Assembly (NCBI GenBank): GCA_947445115.1
Contig: CANFCG010000006.1
Span: forward strand, 1 to 64,000
From: Comamonadaceae bacterium
GTDB lineage: Bacteria; Pseudomonadota; Gammaproteobacteria; Burkholderiales; Burkholderiaceae_C
Direction of reading: 5' to 3'
DNA: 64,000 nucleotides
Positions 19,078-28,028 of the stretch are shown one piece after another. Position 1 is the first letter of the stretch, and each line of letters opens with the position of its first letter. Made by a program: the position numbers and the translations under genes. The notes beneath the pieces were generated by a model. The model ran no database searches and was not told where the DNA came from. It worked only from the letters and a program-made list of their open reading frames with translations.

Positions 19078-20064
19078 TTAGGAGTCTGCTTTAAAACCCG
19101 TGATCTGGACCATCTTGCCAGCCACAATAGTGTCAGCTTTGATCTGCTCAGCAAGCTGCGCAGGCGAGCTAGAGACCACTTCCATTGCAAACTGTTTCAC
19201 GCTCTCAGCCACATCAGGCTGCGCGAGTGCTACTTTAAAGATCGCAGCGGCCTTCTCACGCTGTGCCATGGTCGCTTTACCAGGCAAGAAGAAACCAAAC
19301 CACTCACGGAACACGAGGTCTGGGAAGCCTTGCTCCTTATAGGTTGGCACGTTTGGAGCGAAGGGAGAGCGCGTTCCGCCTGACATCGCGAGTAAGCGCA
19401 GCTTGCCAGTCGCCACGTGCGGCAAATAGTCGCCCAGCGGCGAAGACATGGCGGCAATCTGACCACCCAAGAGTTGCGCAATGCCAGGACCCGAACCTTG
19501 AAATGGAATGTTATTGAGCGGCGCACCCGAGAGTTTTGCCAGCGTCGCCGACAGCATGTGCGGCATTGAACCTGCACCTGGATTACCGACACTCGATTTA
19601 TCCGGATTAGCCTTCGCCCATGCGATAAACTCCTTGAGCGTTTTGACGGATTCTGGTACGGCAGGCCCCACACCAAAGCCATGTGGCATGTAGATACCTG
19701 TTGAAACAGGCGCCACATCATCAACTTTATAGCCAAGCTTGGAGAAAGTGTGCGGGAACAAGATCAACATGGACGCTGGTGTGAACAAATACACCGAACC
19801 ATCAGCTGGTGAGTCCTTCATATTCAAAATACCAAACTGCCCGCCTGCGCCAGGCTTGTTATCAACCACAACCGCAGTGCCTAGCGTACCCGTCACTTTT
19901 TGTGCGATGCGGCGTGCAAACGTATCCGTTGGGCCACCCGGTGGAAAACCCACCACGATGCGAGCTTGCTCTGGCATAGCCTGTGCAAATGCGCTATTAG
20001 CAAAACCAAAAGCAGACGCGATAGCAGCGCCAAGGCTTGCTTGAGTAAATAAACGACGATCCAT
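19078..20064 (-). CDS. Bug-family tripartite tricarboxylate transporter receptor
   Basis: 328 aa. The N-terminus MDRRLFTQASLG followed by a hydrophobic stretch and SAFAQA may be a Tat-like or Sec signal. The mature part has RIVVGFPPGGPTDTFARRIA, VVVDNKPGAGGQFG, NNIPFQGSGPGIAQLLGGQ and APNVPTYKEQGFPDLVFREWFGFFLP, all standard Bug blocks. Bug proteins bind small carboxylates with high affinity. It is embedded between feruloyl-CoA synthase and the esterase, so an aromatic acid ligand is likely (inference). No TctAB membrane proteins are encoded nearby. Confidence 0.93.
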   Translation of the reverse strand: MDRRLFTQASLGAAIASAFGFANSAFAQAMPEQARIVVGFPPGGPTDTFARRIAQKVTGTLGTAVVVDNKPGAGGQFGILNMKDSPADGSVYLFTPASMLILFPHTFSKLGYKVDDVAPVSTGIYMPHGFGVGPAVPESVKTLKEFIAWAKANPDKSSVGNPGAGSMPHMLSATLAKLSGAPLNNIPFQGSGPGIAQLLGGQIAAMSSPLGDYLPHVATGKLRLLAMSGGTRSPFAPNVPTYKEQGFPDLVFREWFGFFLPGKATMAQREKAAAIFKVALAQPDVAESVKQFAMEVVSSSPAQLAEQIKADTIVAGKMVQITGFKADS

Positions 20065-20113
20065 GAGATGACTCCTTTTAAAAAATGAAAAACACTAAAA
20101 TCTAAAATCCAAT

Positions 20114-21904
20114 TTAGCTCTGCGGCTTGATGATTCCCAATGCCGTATCCGTGTGCAATGCGTCCACTAAATCTGCTCGGTGCGAGAGCACCGCGCGCTG
20201 ATTGATGGACCCCTTATCGGTGATTTCACCCTTGTCGATTGATGGCAACTCTTCCAGCACAATCAGCCGCGCCACACGGCTCGCACTGCCAGTGGACGTT
20301 TTAGCCAGTTCGTTCATCATGTTTTGAAAATGCGCTGATAGCACGGCCTTATCAAGCGCTCTTGCGGCGGGTAGCGGGAAAATCATCGCGCCCACTTCTT
20401 TCATGTTCAAACCCGTAATAACCGCATCTTGAACATAAGGCGCACCCGCCGCAATGATCTTGGCCCGCATGGGGCCAACGCTCACAAACGTGCCTGTCGC
20501 CAGCTTGAAGTCTTCCGCAATGCGGCCATCGAATTTGAGACCTTGATGGATGTCAGCGTCGTCAATCCACTTGACCGCATCGCCTGTGCAGAAGTAGCCT
20601 TCTTCGTCAAACGACTCTTTGGTTGCCTCAGGATTCTTCCAATACCCAGGCGTAATGTTGTCACCCTTGTAGCGAACCTCCACCTTGCCATTGCTAGGCG
20701 CAAGCTTGAGCGTAAGTCCTGCCGTGGGCAATCCCAAATAACCCGCCTTCACGTCTTTGCTCGTCACAAAGAGTCCGAACGGCGAAGACTCCGTCATGCC
20801 AAGCCCTGTTGTCATCACGATGCGTTCGCCAATTTCGCGCTCTTGGCTTTCAAACAAGCTATCCCAAATCGGCTGCGCCAGTGCAGCGCCTGCATAGAAA
20901 AACATCTGTACATTTTTTAGCAATGTTGTGCGCAATTGATCATCTGTTTTCATCGCATTGGCAATGTACTCAAAGCCAGTCGGCACATTTAAATAAATGG
21001 TCGGAGAAATTTCACGCAAATTACGGAATGTCTCCTCAATCAGGGCGGGAGTGGGTTTGCCCTCGTCAATGTAGATCGTTCCGCCGTTGTACATGATGAG
21101 ACCGAAATTGTGATTGCCCGAGAACGTGTGGTTCCACGGCAGCCAATCCACTAGCGTGTGCCAGCCCTCGGCAAGCGCGGGCATAGAGGTGCGCATTTGC
21201 TCTTGGTTGGCACACCACATGCGTTGGGTGTTGATCACCGCTTTAGGCAATTTGGTTGAGCCACTGGTAAACAAAAATTTGACGATGGTGTCGGCATTTG
21301 TCGCAAGCATGGCAGCTTCGACTGCATCGGTTGCAGGCGTTGCCAAAAGTTCGGCAAAACCGTCGTCGATGTAAATGACCTTGGCGTCATTGGCAACCAC
21401 CGCCTCAATCGCCTTGCCGTAGCGTGCTTTGCTTGCTGCAAACACCAAACCTGGTGTGAGCGTGGATAGCACGTGGCGCAATTTTTCAAAATCTTGGCTC
21501 ACCGTGGAATACGCTGGCGATACCGAACAATACGGCACACCCGCATAGATACAGCCCAAGATGAGCTGGGCATGTTCCAAATCGTTATCCGACAAAATCG
21601 CTACGGGACGATCGGCTGAGAGGCCAAGCTGGATAAGGCCTTGCGCAATACGGCGTGCGCCAGCCAAGGCATCACCCCACAGCAAATGTCGCCAGTTGCC
21701 CTTGGTTCCATCCGCATTTCTGACGCGCTGCGCCATAAAGATTTTGTCTGGATTGGCGCGTGCATTAGCCACGAAGCGATCTGTGATGCGCTGGGCATAA
21801 CTCCCAAGCGGTACCGAGCGCAGATATTGCACGCCGCCCTCGCCCGCTGTGACCTCGCCGCTGGTCACGCCAAACTTAAATTCACGATATTTAGGAGTGT
21901 TCAT
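20114..21904 (-). CDS. fcs: feruloyl-CoA synthase
   Basis: 596 aa acyl-adenylate-forming enzyme. The P-loop is FTSGSTKLPKAVINTQRMW, preceded by the long N-terminal region with GVQYLRSVPLGSYAQRITDR typical of feruloyl-CoA synthases. Other blocks are LVDWLPWNHTFSGNHNFGL, TGLGMTESSPFGLF and EEGYFCTGDAVKWID, with the hinge region DGRIAEDFKLATGTFVSVG. It would activate ferulate or p-coumarate with ATP and CoA. It lies 19 nt downstream of the crotonase gene, and the pair forms the core of the operon. Confidence 0.9.
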   Translation of the reverse strand: MNTPKYREFKFGVTSGEVTAGEGGVQYLRSVPLGSYAQRITDRFVANARANPDKIFMAQRVRNADGTKGNWRHLLWGDALAGARRIAQGLIQLGLSADRPVAILSDNDLEHAQLILGCIYAGVPYCSVSPAYSTVSQDFEKLRHVLSTLTPGLVFAASKARYGKAIEAVVANDAKVIYIDDGFAELLATPATDAVEAAMLATNADTIVKFLFTSGSTKLPKAVINTQRMWCANQEQMRTSMPALAEGWHTLVDWLPWNHTFSGNHNFGLIMYNGGTIYIDEGKPTPALIEETFRNLREISPTIYLNVPTGFEYIANAMKTDDQLRTTLLKNVQMFFYAGAALAQPIWDSLFESQEREIGERIVMTTGLGMTESSPFGLFVTSKDVKAGYLGLPTAGLTLKLAPSNGKVEVRYKGDNITPGYWKNPEATKESFDEEGYFCTGDAVKWIDDADIHQGLKFDGRIAEDFKLATGTFVSVGPMRAKIIAAGAPYVQDAVITGLNMKEVGAMIFPLPAARALDKAVLSAHFQNMMNELAKTSTGSASRVARLIVLEELPSIDKGEITDKGSINQRAVLSHRADLVDALHTDTALGIIKPQS

Positions 21905-21923
21905 GCCATTACCTCAAAAAATT

Positions 21924-22721
21924 TCAAGCTTTCACTTTGTCTTTGCCATGCTCTAAAAACGCTTTGATGCGCGCTTTGGCTTCGGGTGCAGACTGCGCAA
22001 CCGAGGCCAAGAGCGACTCGGTAAAGAAACCGTGATCCGCTGGCTGCTCGGCAATGCGCGGCAGACCATGCATGAGCGCGTAGTTCGTCATCGGTTCGTT
22101 TTGGGCAATGCGCTTGGCCAACTCAATGGCTTTATTCAAAGCGCCTTGTCCGTCCGCGCCACGCGCTTCAAAATACTGCGCAAAGCCAAGCTGGGTGCAC
22201 TGCTCGCCTTTGTAGACACGGCCTGTGAGCATCATGTCCATCATGCGGTGCGCACCAATGAGCTTAGGCACACGCACCGAACCGCCGCCTCCCACAAAGA
22301 TGCCGCGCGAGCCTTCAGGCAAGGCAAAAAATGTCGTCTCGTCCATCACTCGGATATGGCATGAGGTTGCAAGTTCCAGTCCGCCGCCCACTACCGCACC
22401 ATGTAACGCGGCAATCACGGGAATACGGCCAAACTCGATATTGGTCAAGATGCGATGCCATGAGCGCGAATGGTGCACACCCTGCACTGCATCGCGCTCT
22501 TTGATTTCGGACAAATCAAGTCCCGCGCAAAAGTGATCGCCTTCGCCGTCAATCACCGCCGCTTTCACGGTGGATGGCAAATTTTCAAACGTCACCTCCA
22601 ACGCGGCCATCAAGCCATCAGATAGTGCGTTGCGTTTTTTGCCACGCATCAAACGAATGATGGCAATGTCGCCTTGGATATCAACTGAGATTTCGGAAAG
22701 GGATGGAACTACTGAGCTCAT
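21924..22721 (-). CDS. crotonase-family enoyl-CoA hydratase
   Basis: 265 aa. The oxyanion region is HGAVVGGGLELATSCHIR, and both glutamates of true hydratases are retained: GLELA (equivalent to rat Glu144) and LPEGSRGIFVGGGGS (equivalent to Glu164). Classical feruloyl-CoA hydratase-lyase lacks the first, so this enzyme may hydrate feruloyl- or coumaroyl-CoA without the retro-aldol step, or act on another enoyl-CoA. Neighbours argue for hydroxycinnamoyl-CoA. ATG 22721 (MSSVVPSLSE) is chosen over 22763, since the longer form would run through the palindrome at 22750. Confidence 0.85.
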   Translation of the reverse strand: MSSVVPSLSEISVDIQGDIAIIRLMRGKKRNALSDGLMAALEVTFENLPSTVKAAVIDGEGDHFCAGLDLSEIKERDAVQGVHHSRSWHRILTNIEFGRIPVIAALHGAVVGGGLELATSCHIRVMDETTFFALPEGSRGIFVGGGGSVRVPKLIGAHRMMDMMLTGRVYKGEQCTQLGFAQYFEARGADGQGALNKAIELAKRIAQNEPMTNYALMHGLPRIAEQPADHGFFTESLLASVAQSAPEAKARIKAFLEHGKDKVKA

Positions 22722-22749
22722 GGATTTTGGTCTTTGGTTTTTATGATTA

Positions 22750-22769
22750 GCTAATTTAATCAAATTAGC
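22750..22769. promoter_or_regulatory. perfect palindrome, candidate MarR operator near the crotonase start
   Basis: GCTAATTTAATCAAATTAGC is an 8-bp perfect inverted repeat with a 4-bp spacer, 28 nt upstream of the crotonase ATG in the divergent intergenic region. The TTAG/CTAA arms recur in the second palindrome at 22824. MarR regulators bind such AT-rich palindromes, so the divergently encoded MarR protein is the likely ligand (inference). Confidence 0.6.
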
Positions 22770-22823
22770 GTCAAATGAGATCGGTATTTACCCCTATTAA
22801 CATATGAAACACTGCATCCACAT

Positions 22824-22840
22824 AATTAGTAAAACTAATT
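22824..22840. promoter_or_regulatory. perfect palindrome, candidate MarR operator near the marR start
   Basis: AATTAGTAAAACTAATT is a 7-bp perfect inverted repeat with a 3-bp spacer, ending 13 nt before the marR ATG and just ahead of its AAGGA ribosome site. Position fits autorepression. It shares the TTAG/CTAA arms with the element at 22750. Confidence 0.6.
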
Positions 22841-22853
22841 AAAAGGACTTGAT

Positions 22854-23276
22854 ATGCCACTCCATCGAATTTTTGGCTACCAGCTAGTTCAAGCGGGCAT
22901 CGTCACAGGTGGCAACTTCATGCGCGCAGTAGGCAAGCCGCACAAATTGCGCCCAGTTGAATTCACCATCTTGCAACTCATCCGCGAAACACCGCATATC
23001 AGCCCTACCACACTCGCCAAGACGCTGGCAATGACAACGCCCAGCATGACGGCATGGTTAGACAAACTCTCTAAGCGCAAACTACTGATTCGCGAAAAAA
23101 GTGTGAGCGATGGACGTGGTCAAAAGCTAGCGCTCACGGCTTCAGGTAGTGCTTTAGTGGAGAAGGCGTTGGCTGCCTTGCTTGAGTCAGAAGCTGCGCT
23201 GCTAGCGCACCTCAGCTTGGGTGAGCGGGAGATGTTTTTGGAAATTTTGAAAAAAATTAGCAATGGCAAAAACTAA
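22854..23276 (+). CDS. MarR family regulator, probably of the hydroxycinnamate operon
   Basis: 140 aa winged-helix protein: PVEFTILQLIRETPHISPTTLA, recognition helix TTPSMTAWLDKLSKRKLLIRE, wing SVSDGRGQKLALTASG. It has the size and layout of MarR proteins such as CouR/FerR that respond to hydroxycinnamoyl-CoA. It is divergent from the crotonase-fcs operon with two perfect palindromes between the starts, supporting repression of that operon and itself. ATG 22854 has AAGGA at 22843-22847. Its stop overlaps the convergent GIY-YIG-like gene by 4 nt. Confidence 0.85.
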   Translation: MPLHRIFGYQLVQAGIVTGGNFMRAVGKPHKLRPVEFTILQLIRETPHISPTTLAKTLAMTTPSMTAWLDKLSKRKLLIREKSVSDGRGQKLALTASGSALVEKALAALLESEAALLAHLSLGEREMFLEILKKISNGKN

Positions 23277-23599
23277 GCCTGCCACACCCCATACCCTGCT
23301 TCGCGCAGCGTAATACCTAAATCCACTTCGATGTACTGCGCGTCGGCGTAATCCATCGGGTTGTAGTGCTCATAGAGCTTGGGTAGTAAATGCAGGCCAA
23401 ACTCTTGGGCATATTTATTGGCTTGAATGCCCGCCTTGTGTTTATCAAAACGAACATCAGGGTCTAAGCCCGTCATGCCCACATACACGCAGGGCTTGCC
23501 AAAAATATAGCCTGGGTTCGAGCGCCTAAAGCGCGGCTTGTCCAAAACGTCTTTGGAGAGTTCAATCACATAGACGTGATAGTGCGGCTTCTTGGCCAT
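23273..23599 (-). CDS. small GIY-YIG-like protein
   Basis: 108 aa. YHVYVIELS and PCVYVGMTGLDPDVRFDKHKAG match the two tyrosine-containing strands and the arginine-bearing helix of GIY-YIG nucleases, and LYEHYNPMDYADAQYIEVDLG could supply the metal-binding glutamate. The domain is near-complete but minimal, with no extra DNA-binding domain. Catalytic competence is uncertain, since the usual late Asn is not evident. It ends against marR and begins 2 nt from the acyltransferase stop. Confidence 0.55.
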   Translation of the reverse strand: MAKKPHYHVYVIELSKDVLDKPRFRRSNPGYIFGKPCVYVGMTGLDPDVRFDKHKAGIQANKYAQEFGLHLLPKLYEHYNPMDYADAQYIEVDLGITLREAGYGVWQA

Positions 23600-23601
23600 C
23601 G

Positions 23602-25599
23602 CTACTTCATCGTTCTTAGCAACGGCAATAGCTGGTTTGCCATTTTGGAGCTTGCAAAATCAGAGATGTGATTGCCGTAGCTATAAAGAAACTGGCGCCC
23701 TTCGTGATACGTGCACAAGTCAGCAGCGGCATCACACAAAAGCGGCGTTGTATCGAATAGCACCATGCTAGGCTTGGCTTTTGCCACGTCCTCAAAGAAG
23801 GCGCGGTAAGTCACCGTCCCCGCCAAATGAGCCTTCAAAGATAACCTGCAATCGAGATTGGCTTGTCGATAAATGACATGATTTAACCAAGCATAAGGCG
23901 TCATGTCGCCTTGGATGCAGCTATTAGGGTCGGGCAGCGTTGGGTTATCTAGCACCAGCACCACGCGTTTGCCACTGGCATTGAACTCATCAATCAAGTC
24001 GCTGTAGTTTTGCTTCCATTTCACTAATTGATCTTGTGGTTGCGACGCATCGATCAAACCTTGTTTATTGGTACGCACCGCATGCACCAAGGTATTGCTC
24101 AAAATAACCCACTCGATATTCGGATCATTTTTAAGTCGTGCCACCACCACTCTGGCTCGCGCTGTTTTATCAGCCAAGGTGATGGAACCCATCAGCAGCA
24201 CACTCTCATCAAGTCGGGCAACACGTGCCAATCCGTAATACAAAGCTTCTGCTTTGCTATCGCCCACCACGGCATAGCGTGCAGGTACTGGTTTGCGTTG
24301 GCTCAAGCACCACTCAAAGCTGGCCATATCGCTTGGTGACAAGCCGCACTCACGCTGAAGCAAGCCTCGATCCGCACCAATCACGATACTATTCGCGTCC
24401 GCGTGCAGTCGATTCAGATGGCGAAATTTCAAGCCGTCATTTCGATTGATGGCGTAGCCGCCAAACAAGAATGCCAGCATGCCAAGGCACAGTAGCCATA
24501 GCAGCGCACGCGTCCGCGCAGGCGACCCTCCACCAAAACGCACAGGGCGCTCAACCCACCGATACGTCGCATAAGCCAGCACTACGCTAACGGTAAGCAG
24601 GCCAATACGCAGCAGGACAGATGGCGTTTGCGCTTCAAAAATCCGCGCGAAGCTAAGCAGTGGCCAGTGCCACAAATAAAGCGGATAACTAATCAACCCC
24701 AGCCACACCATAGGGCGACTCGCCAAAATCGTGCGACTCACTGAAGACGCCATTCCCGCCCGCAGCATGCAAGCTGCGCCAAGCGTCGGCATCAACGCCC
24801 AAGCACCCGGGAAGGCGCGTGCAGGATGAATCACACACAGGGACGTTAGCAATAGCGCAAGACCCACCCAGCCCAGCCATTGGCTCATGCGAGTAGACAC
24901 GGTTCGCTGTGCGGTCGCGGCCAAGCCAGCGCCGAGCAGCAACTCCCAAGCACGGGATAGAGGGGAGTAAAAGTTGCCTGTGCTATCGCGCCCTACTTGC
25001 CACAAACTGAATCCTAGAGAAGCAACAAGCAGCACCCCGAGCAACCACACCGCGCACGCAGAAAAATCGAATGCCGTGCATCTTGTTTTGATGCGCCGCG
25101 CTACACTTGCCAGCGCCATCAACAGCAAAGGCCAAACCAAATAAAACTGCTCTTCAATCGCCAGCGACCACAGATGCAGCAAAGGCTTGGTGTCGGCTTC
25201 GTTATCAAAATAGCCCGCATCACGCCAAAATAAAAAGTTGTTGAGAAAGGCTGCGCCGCCTGCCGTGTAGCGCCCGAGCTGCTTGTATTCACCCGACGTG
25301 AGTGCAAGCCAACCGACACCCAAGCAGAACAAAAGAATCAGCGACAACGCAGGAAAAATGCGGCGCACGCGCTGGGCATAAAAATGCCGCAAAGAGAAAC
25401 GCTCTTGCTGCAAGCCCTTCAGCACAATGCCTGTGATGAGATAGCCAGAGATGACGAAAAACACATCGACACCAATAAAGCCGCCGGGCAGCAGGGTCGG
25501 AAACGCATGGAAAATCAGGACCACGCACACCGCAAATGCGCGCAGGCCATCAATATCGGGACGGTAGCTGGCAGAAGCTGGCGGCACTGCAGCACTCAT
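23602..25599 (-). CDS. acyltransferase-3 / SGNH-fused O-acetyltransferase (OafA type)
   Basis: 665 aa. Residues 12-380 are an acyltransferase-3 membrane domain: YRPDIDGLRAFAVCVVLIFHAF, GFIGVDVFFVISGYLIT, RRIFPAL, LWSLAIEEQFYLVWP and about ten helices. Residues 430-665 are a periplasmic SGNH-like domain. Its block I is VVGDSKAE (GDSK instead of the usual GDSH), and the C-terminal histidine lies in YSYGNHIS, where the usual catalytic Asp three residues before His is Tyr. Such proteins acetylate lipopolysaccharide or other surface sugars. The altered triad suggests weak or changed esterase chemistry in the second domain. Confidence 0.85.
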   Translation of the reverse strand: MSAAVPPASASYRPDIDGLRAFAVCVVLIFHAFPTLLPGGFIGVDVFFVISGYLITGIVLKGLQQERFSLRHFYAQRVRRIFPALSLILLFCLGVGWLALTSGEYKQLGRYTAGGAAFLNNFLFWRDAGYFDNEADTKPLLHLWSLAIEEQFYLVWPLLLMALASVARRIKTRCTAFDFSACAVWLLGVLLVASLGFSLWQVGRDSTGNFYSPLSRAWELLLGAGLAATAQRTVSTRMSQWLGWVGLALLLTSLCVIHPARAFPGAWALMPTLGAACMLRAGMASSVSRTILASRPMVWLGLISYPLYLWHWPLLSFARIFEAQTPSVLLRIGLLTVSVVLAYATYRWVERPVRFGGGSPARTRALLWLLCLGMLAFLFGGYAINRNDGLKFRHLNRLHADANSIVIGADRGLLQRECGLSPSDMASFEWCLSQRKPVPARYAVVGDSKAEALYYGLARVARLDESVLLMGSITLADKTARARVVVARLKNDPNIEWVILSNTLVHAVRTNKQGLIDASQPQDQLVKWKQNYSDLIDEFNASGKRVVLVLDNPTLPDPNSCIQGDMTPYAWLNHVIYRQANLDCRLSLKAHLAGTVTYRAFFEDVAKAKPSMVLFDTTPLLCDAAADLCTYHEGRQFLYSYGNHISDFASSKMANQLLPLLRTMK

Positions 25600-27027
25600 T
25601 TACGCGGCAGCCAGCACTTTGTTCGGATTCATGATGCCTTGCGGATCGAGCGCCTGCTTGACCGCCCGCATCATGTTCATCTCCACGCTAGATTTATAAC
25701 GCGCGGCCTCGTCACGGCGTAGCGTGCCAAGGCCATGCTCGGCGGACACCGAACCATTGAAACGTGCCACGCTGTCGTGCACGATGAGGTTGATGGCATC
25801 TTGATTTTTTAAAAATTCTTCATGCGGTTGATCCATTGGCGGCGACACGTTGTAATGCAAATTGCCATCGCCCACATGCCCAAACGTGACCATGCGCACA
25901 GCAGGAAAAGCCGCTGCCACCAAGGCACCCGTCTCTTGCACAAAGTTGGCAATTTGCGACACTGGAACGGCAATGTCATGTTTGATATTTTTGCCCTCAG
26001 CCGCTTGCGCTTCGGACACATCTTCGCGCAGCGCCCAGATGGCTTTGTATTGCGCCTCAGAGCTTGACACCGCTGCGTCCGTTATCAGCGATGCTTCGAA
26101 GGCCGATTCCAATATGGCTTGCAGGGCAGCCGTGCAGGCCTCGTCGTTATTAAAGTCCACAACTTCCATCAGCACATACCAAGGCGATACATCTGCGAGC
26201 GGTCTGCGGGAATTAGGAACATGCTTGAGCACGAGGCCATGTGCCATCTCGCTTACCAGCTCAAATGCCGTCAAAGCCTCGCCCAGCTTTGCCTGCGCGA
26301 GACCCAGCAGCTGCAACGCCACGTCGGGAGATTCCACACTCATCCACGCCACTTGCCTGCTAGCTGGCAACGGATACAGCTTGAGCACCGCGGCGGTGAT
26401 GATGCCCAGCGTACCCTCCGCGCCAATAAACAAATCGCGTAGGTCGTAGCCAGTATTGTCTTTGCGCAGGCCTCGCAGACCATTCCACACCTCGCCTTGC
26501 GCCGTGACGACTTCAAGCCCAAGGCACAGCTCGCGTGCGTTGCCGTAGCGCAGCACATTCACACCGCCCGCGTTGGTCGATAAATTGCCGCCCACGGTAC
26601 ATGAGCCTTCCGAGGCTAAAGACAGCGGGAAGAGTCGTCCCGCTTGACTTGCAGCCTCTTGGATGGTCTCTAAAATGCAACCCGCTTCAACGTTTAGCGT
26701 GTTGTTGATCGTGTCGATTTCACGGATGAGGTTCATCTTTTTGAGTGAGATCACGACAGCTGGACGCACCGCTGTCTCGACTGGCTCAGGCGTCCCGCCA
26801 CCCGACAGCCCTGTGTTCCCGCCTTGCGGCACAACGACCACATTGTTGGCTGCGCACCACCTGACCACACTTGCCACAGCCTCAGCCGAGTCAGGTTCAA
26901 CCACCGCCAAAGCCACGCCCTGCTTGCGTTTTCGCCAATCGAGCAAATACGGCTGCATATCGGCAGCATCGGCAAACAAGCGGCCTGTGTAGGCTCTTTT
27001 GAGGGAAAATAAAAGTGATTCAGTCAT
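25600..27027 (-). CDS. FAD-linked D-2-hydroxyacid oxidase/dehydrogenase (GlcD/Dld type)
   Basis: 475 aa VAO-family flavoprotein. The FAD-binding block VVPQGGNTGLSGGGTP, SEGSCTVGGNLSTNAGG and FIGAEGTLGIITAAVLKLYP are followed by the substrate/cap part VTFGHVGDGNLHYNVSPP and the C-terminal HGLGTLRRDEAARY with ALDPQGIMNPNKVL. This is the D-lactate/D-2-hydroxyglutarate/glycolate oxidase GlcD group. No GlcE/GlcF partner is encoded here. It abuts the acyltransferase gene (stop 25600, start of next 25599) and lies 1 nt from the PanE-like gene. Confidence 0.9.
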   Translation of the reverse strand: MTESLLFSLKRAYTGRLFADAADMQPYLLDWRKRKQGVALAVVEPDSAEAVASVVRWCAANNVVVVPQGGNTGLSGGGTPEPVETAVRPAVVISLKKMNLIREIDTINNTLNVEAGCILETIQEAASQAGRLFPLSLASEGSCTVGGNLSTNAGGVNVLRYGNARELCLGLEVVTAQGEVWNGLRGLRKDNTGYDLRDLFIGAEGTLGIITAAVLKLYPLPASRQVAWMSVESPDVALQLLGLAQAKLGEALTAFELVSEMAHGLVLKHVPNSRRPLADVSPWYVLMEVVDFNNDEACTAALQAILESAFEASLITDAAVSSSEAQYKAIWALREDVSEAQAAEGKNIKHDIAVPVSQIANFVQETGALVAAAFPAVRMVTFGHVGDGNLHYNVSPPMDQPHEEFLKNQDAINLIVHDSVARFNGSVSAEHGLGTLRRDEAARYKSSVEMNMMRAVKQALDPQGIMNPNKVLAAA

Positions 27028-27028
27028 A

Positions 27029-28012
27029 TCAGTGATAAATTTTTTTCGATTGTCCCATTAGCCGTGTCAGCCCAAGCAGGGCATCAATGTTAGGGGTAGG
27101 TATCGCAAGGCGCTCTCCTATTTCGCGCACAGCGACAACAAGGGCATCCAGCTCAATCGCGCGCCCAGCTTCCACATCTTGCAGCATCGAGGTTTTGAAG
27201 GCCCCCAGTTTGGCAGTCACAGCGTGGCGGTCCTCGGGCGACTCGTCAATCACGCAGCCAATGCGCGCACCAATCGCTTTGGCCTCCAGCATGACGGCAG
27301 TGACAAACGCACGCGTCAGCGGATCTGCCAACACCTTGTCCACCGTCGCACCCGTGATGGCGGAGATGGGGTTCATAGTCATATTGCCCCACAGCTTGTA
27401 CCAGATATCGTAGCGAATATTTTTGCTGTGAATCGCCTCGAAACCCGCACCAGATAAGGCGCGCACGAGTGCCATCACTCGCTCAGAGCTGACGCCTTCG
27501 GCTTCGCCAAGAGGCTCACCCACAATCAATTTTTGCCCCGCAACGTGTTGGATCAGTCCAGGCTCCATACCTCGCGTGCTGGCATGTACCACGCAGCCAA
27601 TCACCTGGCTAACTGGCAAAGCTTGTTGGATAAGGCCTGTCGGATCGATGCTTTGCAAAGGCTGGCCTACAAACCACCACGGCACGCCATTCATGGCGGG
27701 CAAGATGAGCGTGTGCTTGCCCATGAGCGGCGCGAGCGTCGGCGCAACCTGCCCGAGTGATTGCGACTTCACTGCAATCACCACCAAATCTTGCTCACCC
27801 AAATCAACAGCATCGCTGGAAGCCATATGGAGTGGGGCTTGCACGAGACCCGTTTTTGCTTCCGCCGTCGTCTGAAGCCTCCAACCATGCTGACGCAGCG
27901 CAGCCAGCGTATCGCCACGCGCCAAGGCACTGACTTCGTGCGTGCCTGTTGCTGCGAGCTTGGTGCCAATAAAGCCGCCAATCGCGCCTGCGCCAACAAT
28001 GCAAATTTTCAT
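27029..28012 (-). CDS. ketopantoate reductase family protein (PanE-like)
   Basis: 327 aa. NAD(P)-binding N-terminus MKICIVGAGAIGGFIGTKL, catalytic region IRYDIWYKLWGNMTMNPISAITG carrying the Lys/Asn pair of 2-dehydropantoate 2-reductases, and a C-terminal EIGERLAIPTPNIDALLG helix. True PanE reduces ketopantoate in pantothenate synthesis. Paralogues near oxidases and ring-cleavage genes act on other 2-oxoacids, so the exact substrate is open. It is 16 nt from the intradiol dioxygenase gene. Confidence 0.85.
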   Translation of the reverse strand: MKICIVGAGAIGGFIGTKLAATGTHEVSALARGDTLAALRQHGWRLQTTAEAKTGLVQAPLHMASSDAVDLGEQDLVVIAVKSQSLGQVAPTLAPLMGKHTLILPAMNGVPWWFVGQPLQSIDPTGLIQQALPVSQVIGCVVHASTRGMEPGLIQHVAGQKLIVGEPLGEAEGVSSERVMALVRALSGAGFEAIHSKNIRYDIWYKLWGNMTMNPISAITGATVDKVLADPLTRAFVTAVMLEAKAIGARIGCVIDESPEDRHAVTAKLGAFKTSMLQDVEAGRAIELDALVVAVREIGERLAIPTPNIDALLGLTRLMGQSKKIYH

Positions 28013-28028
28013 ATTTTTGTTCTCGCTC

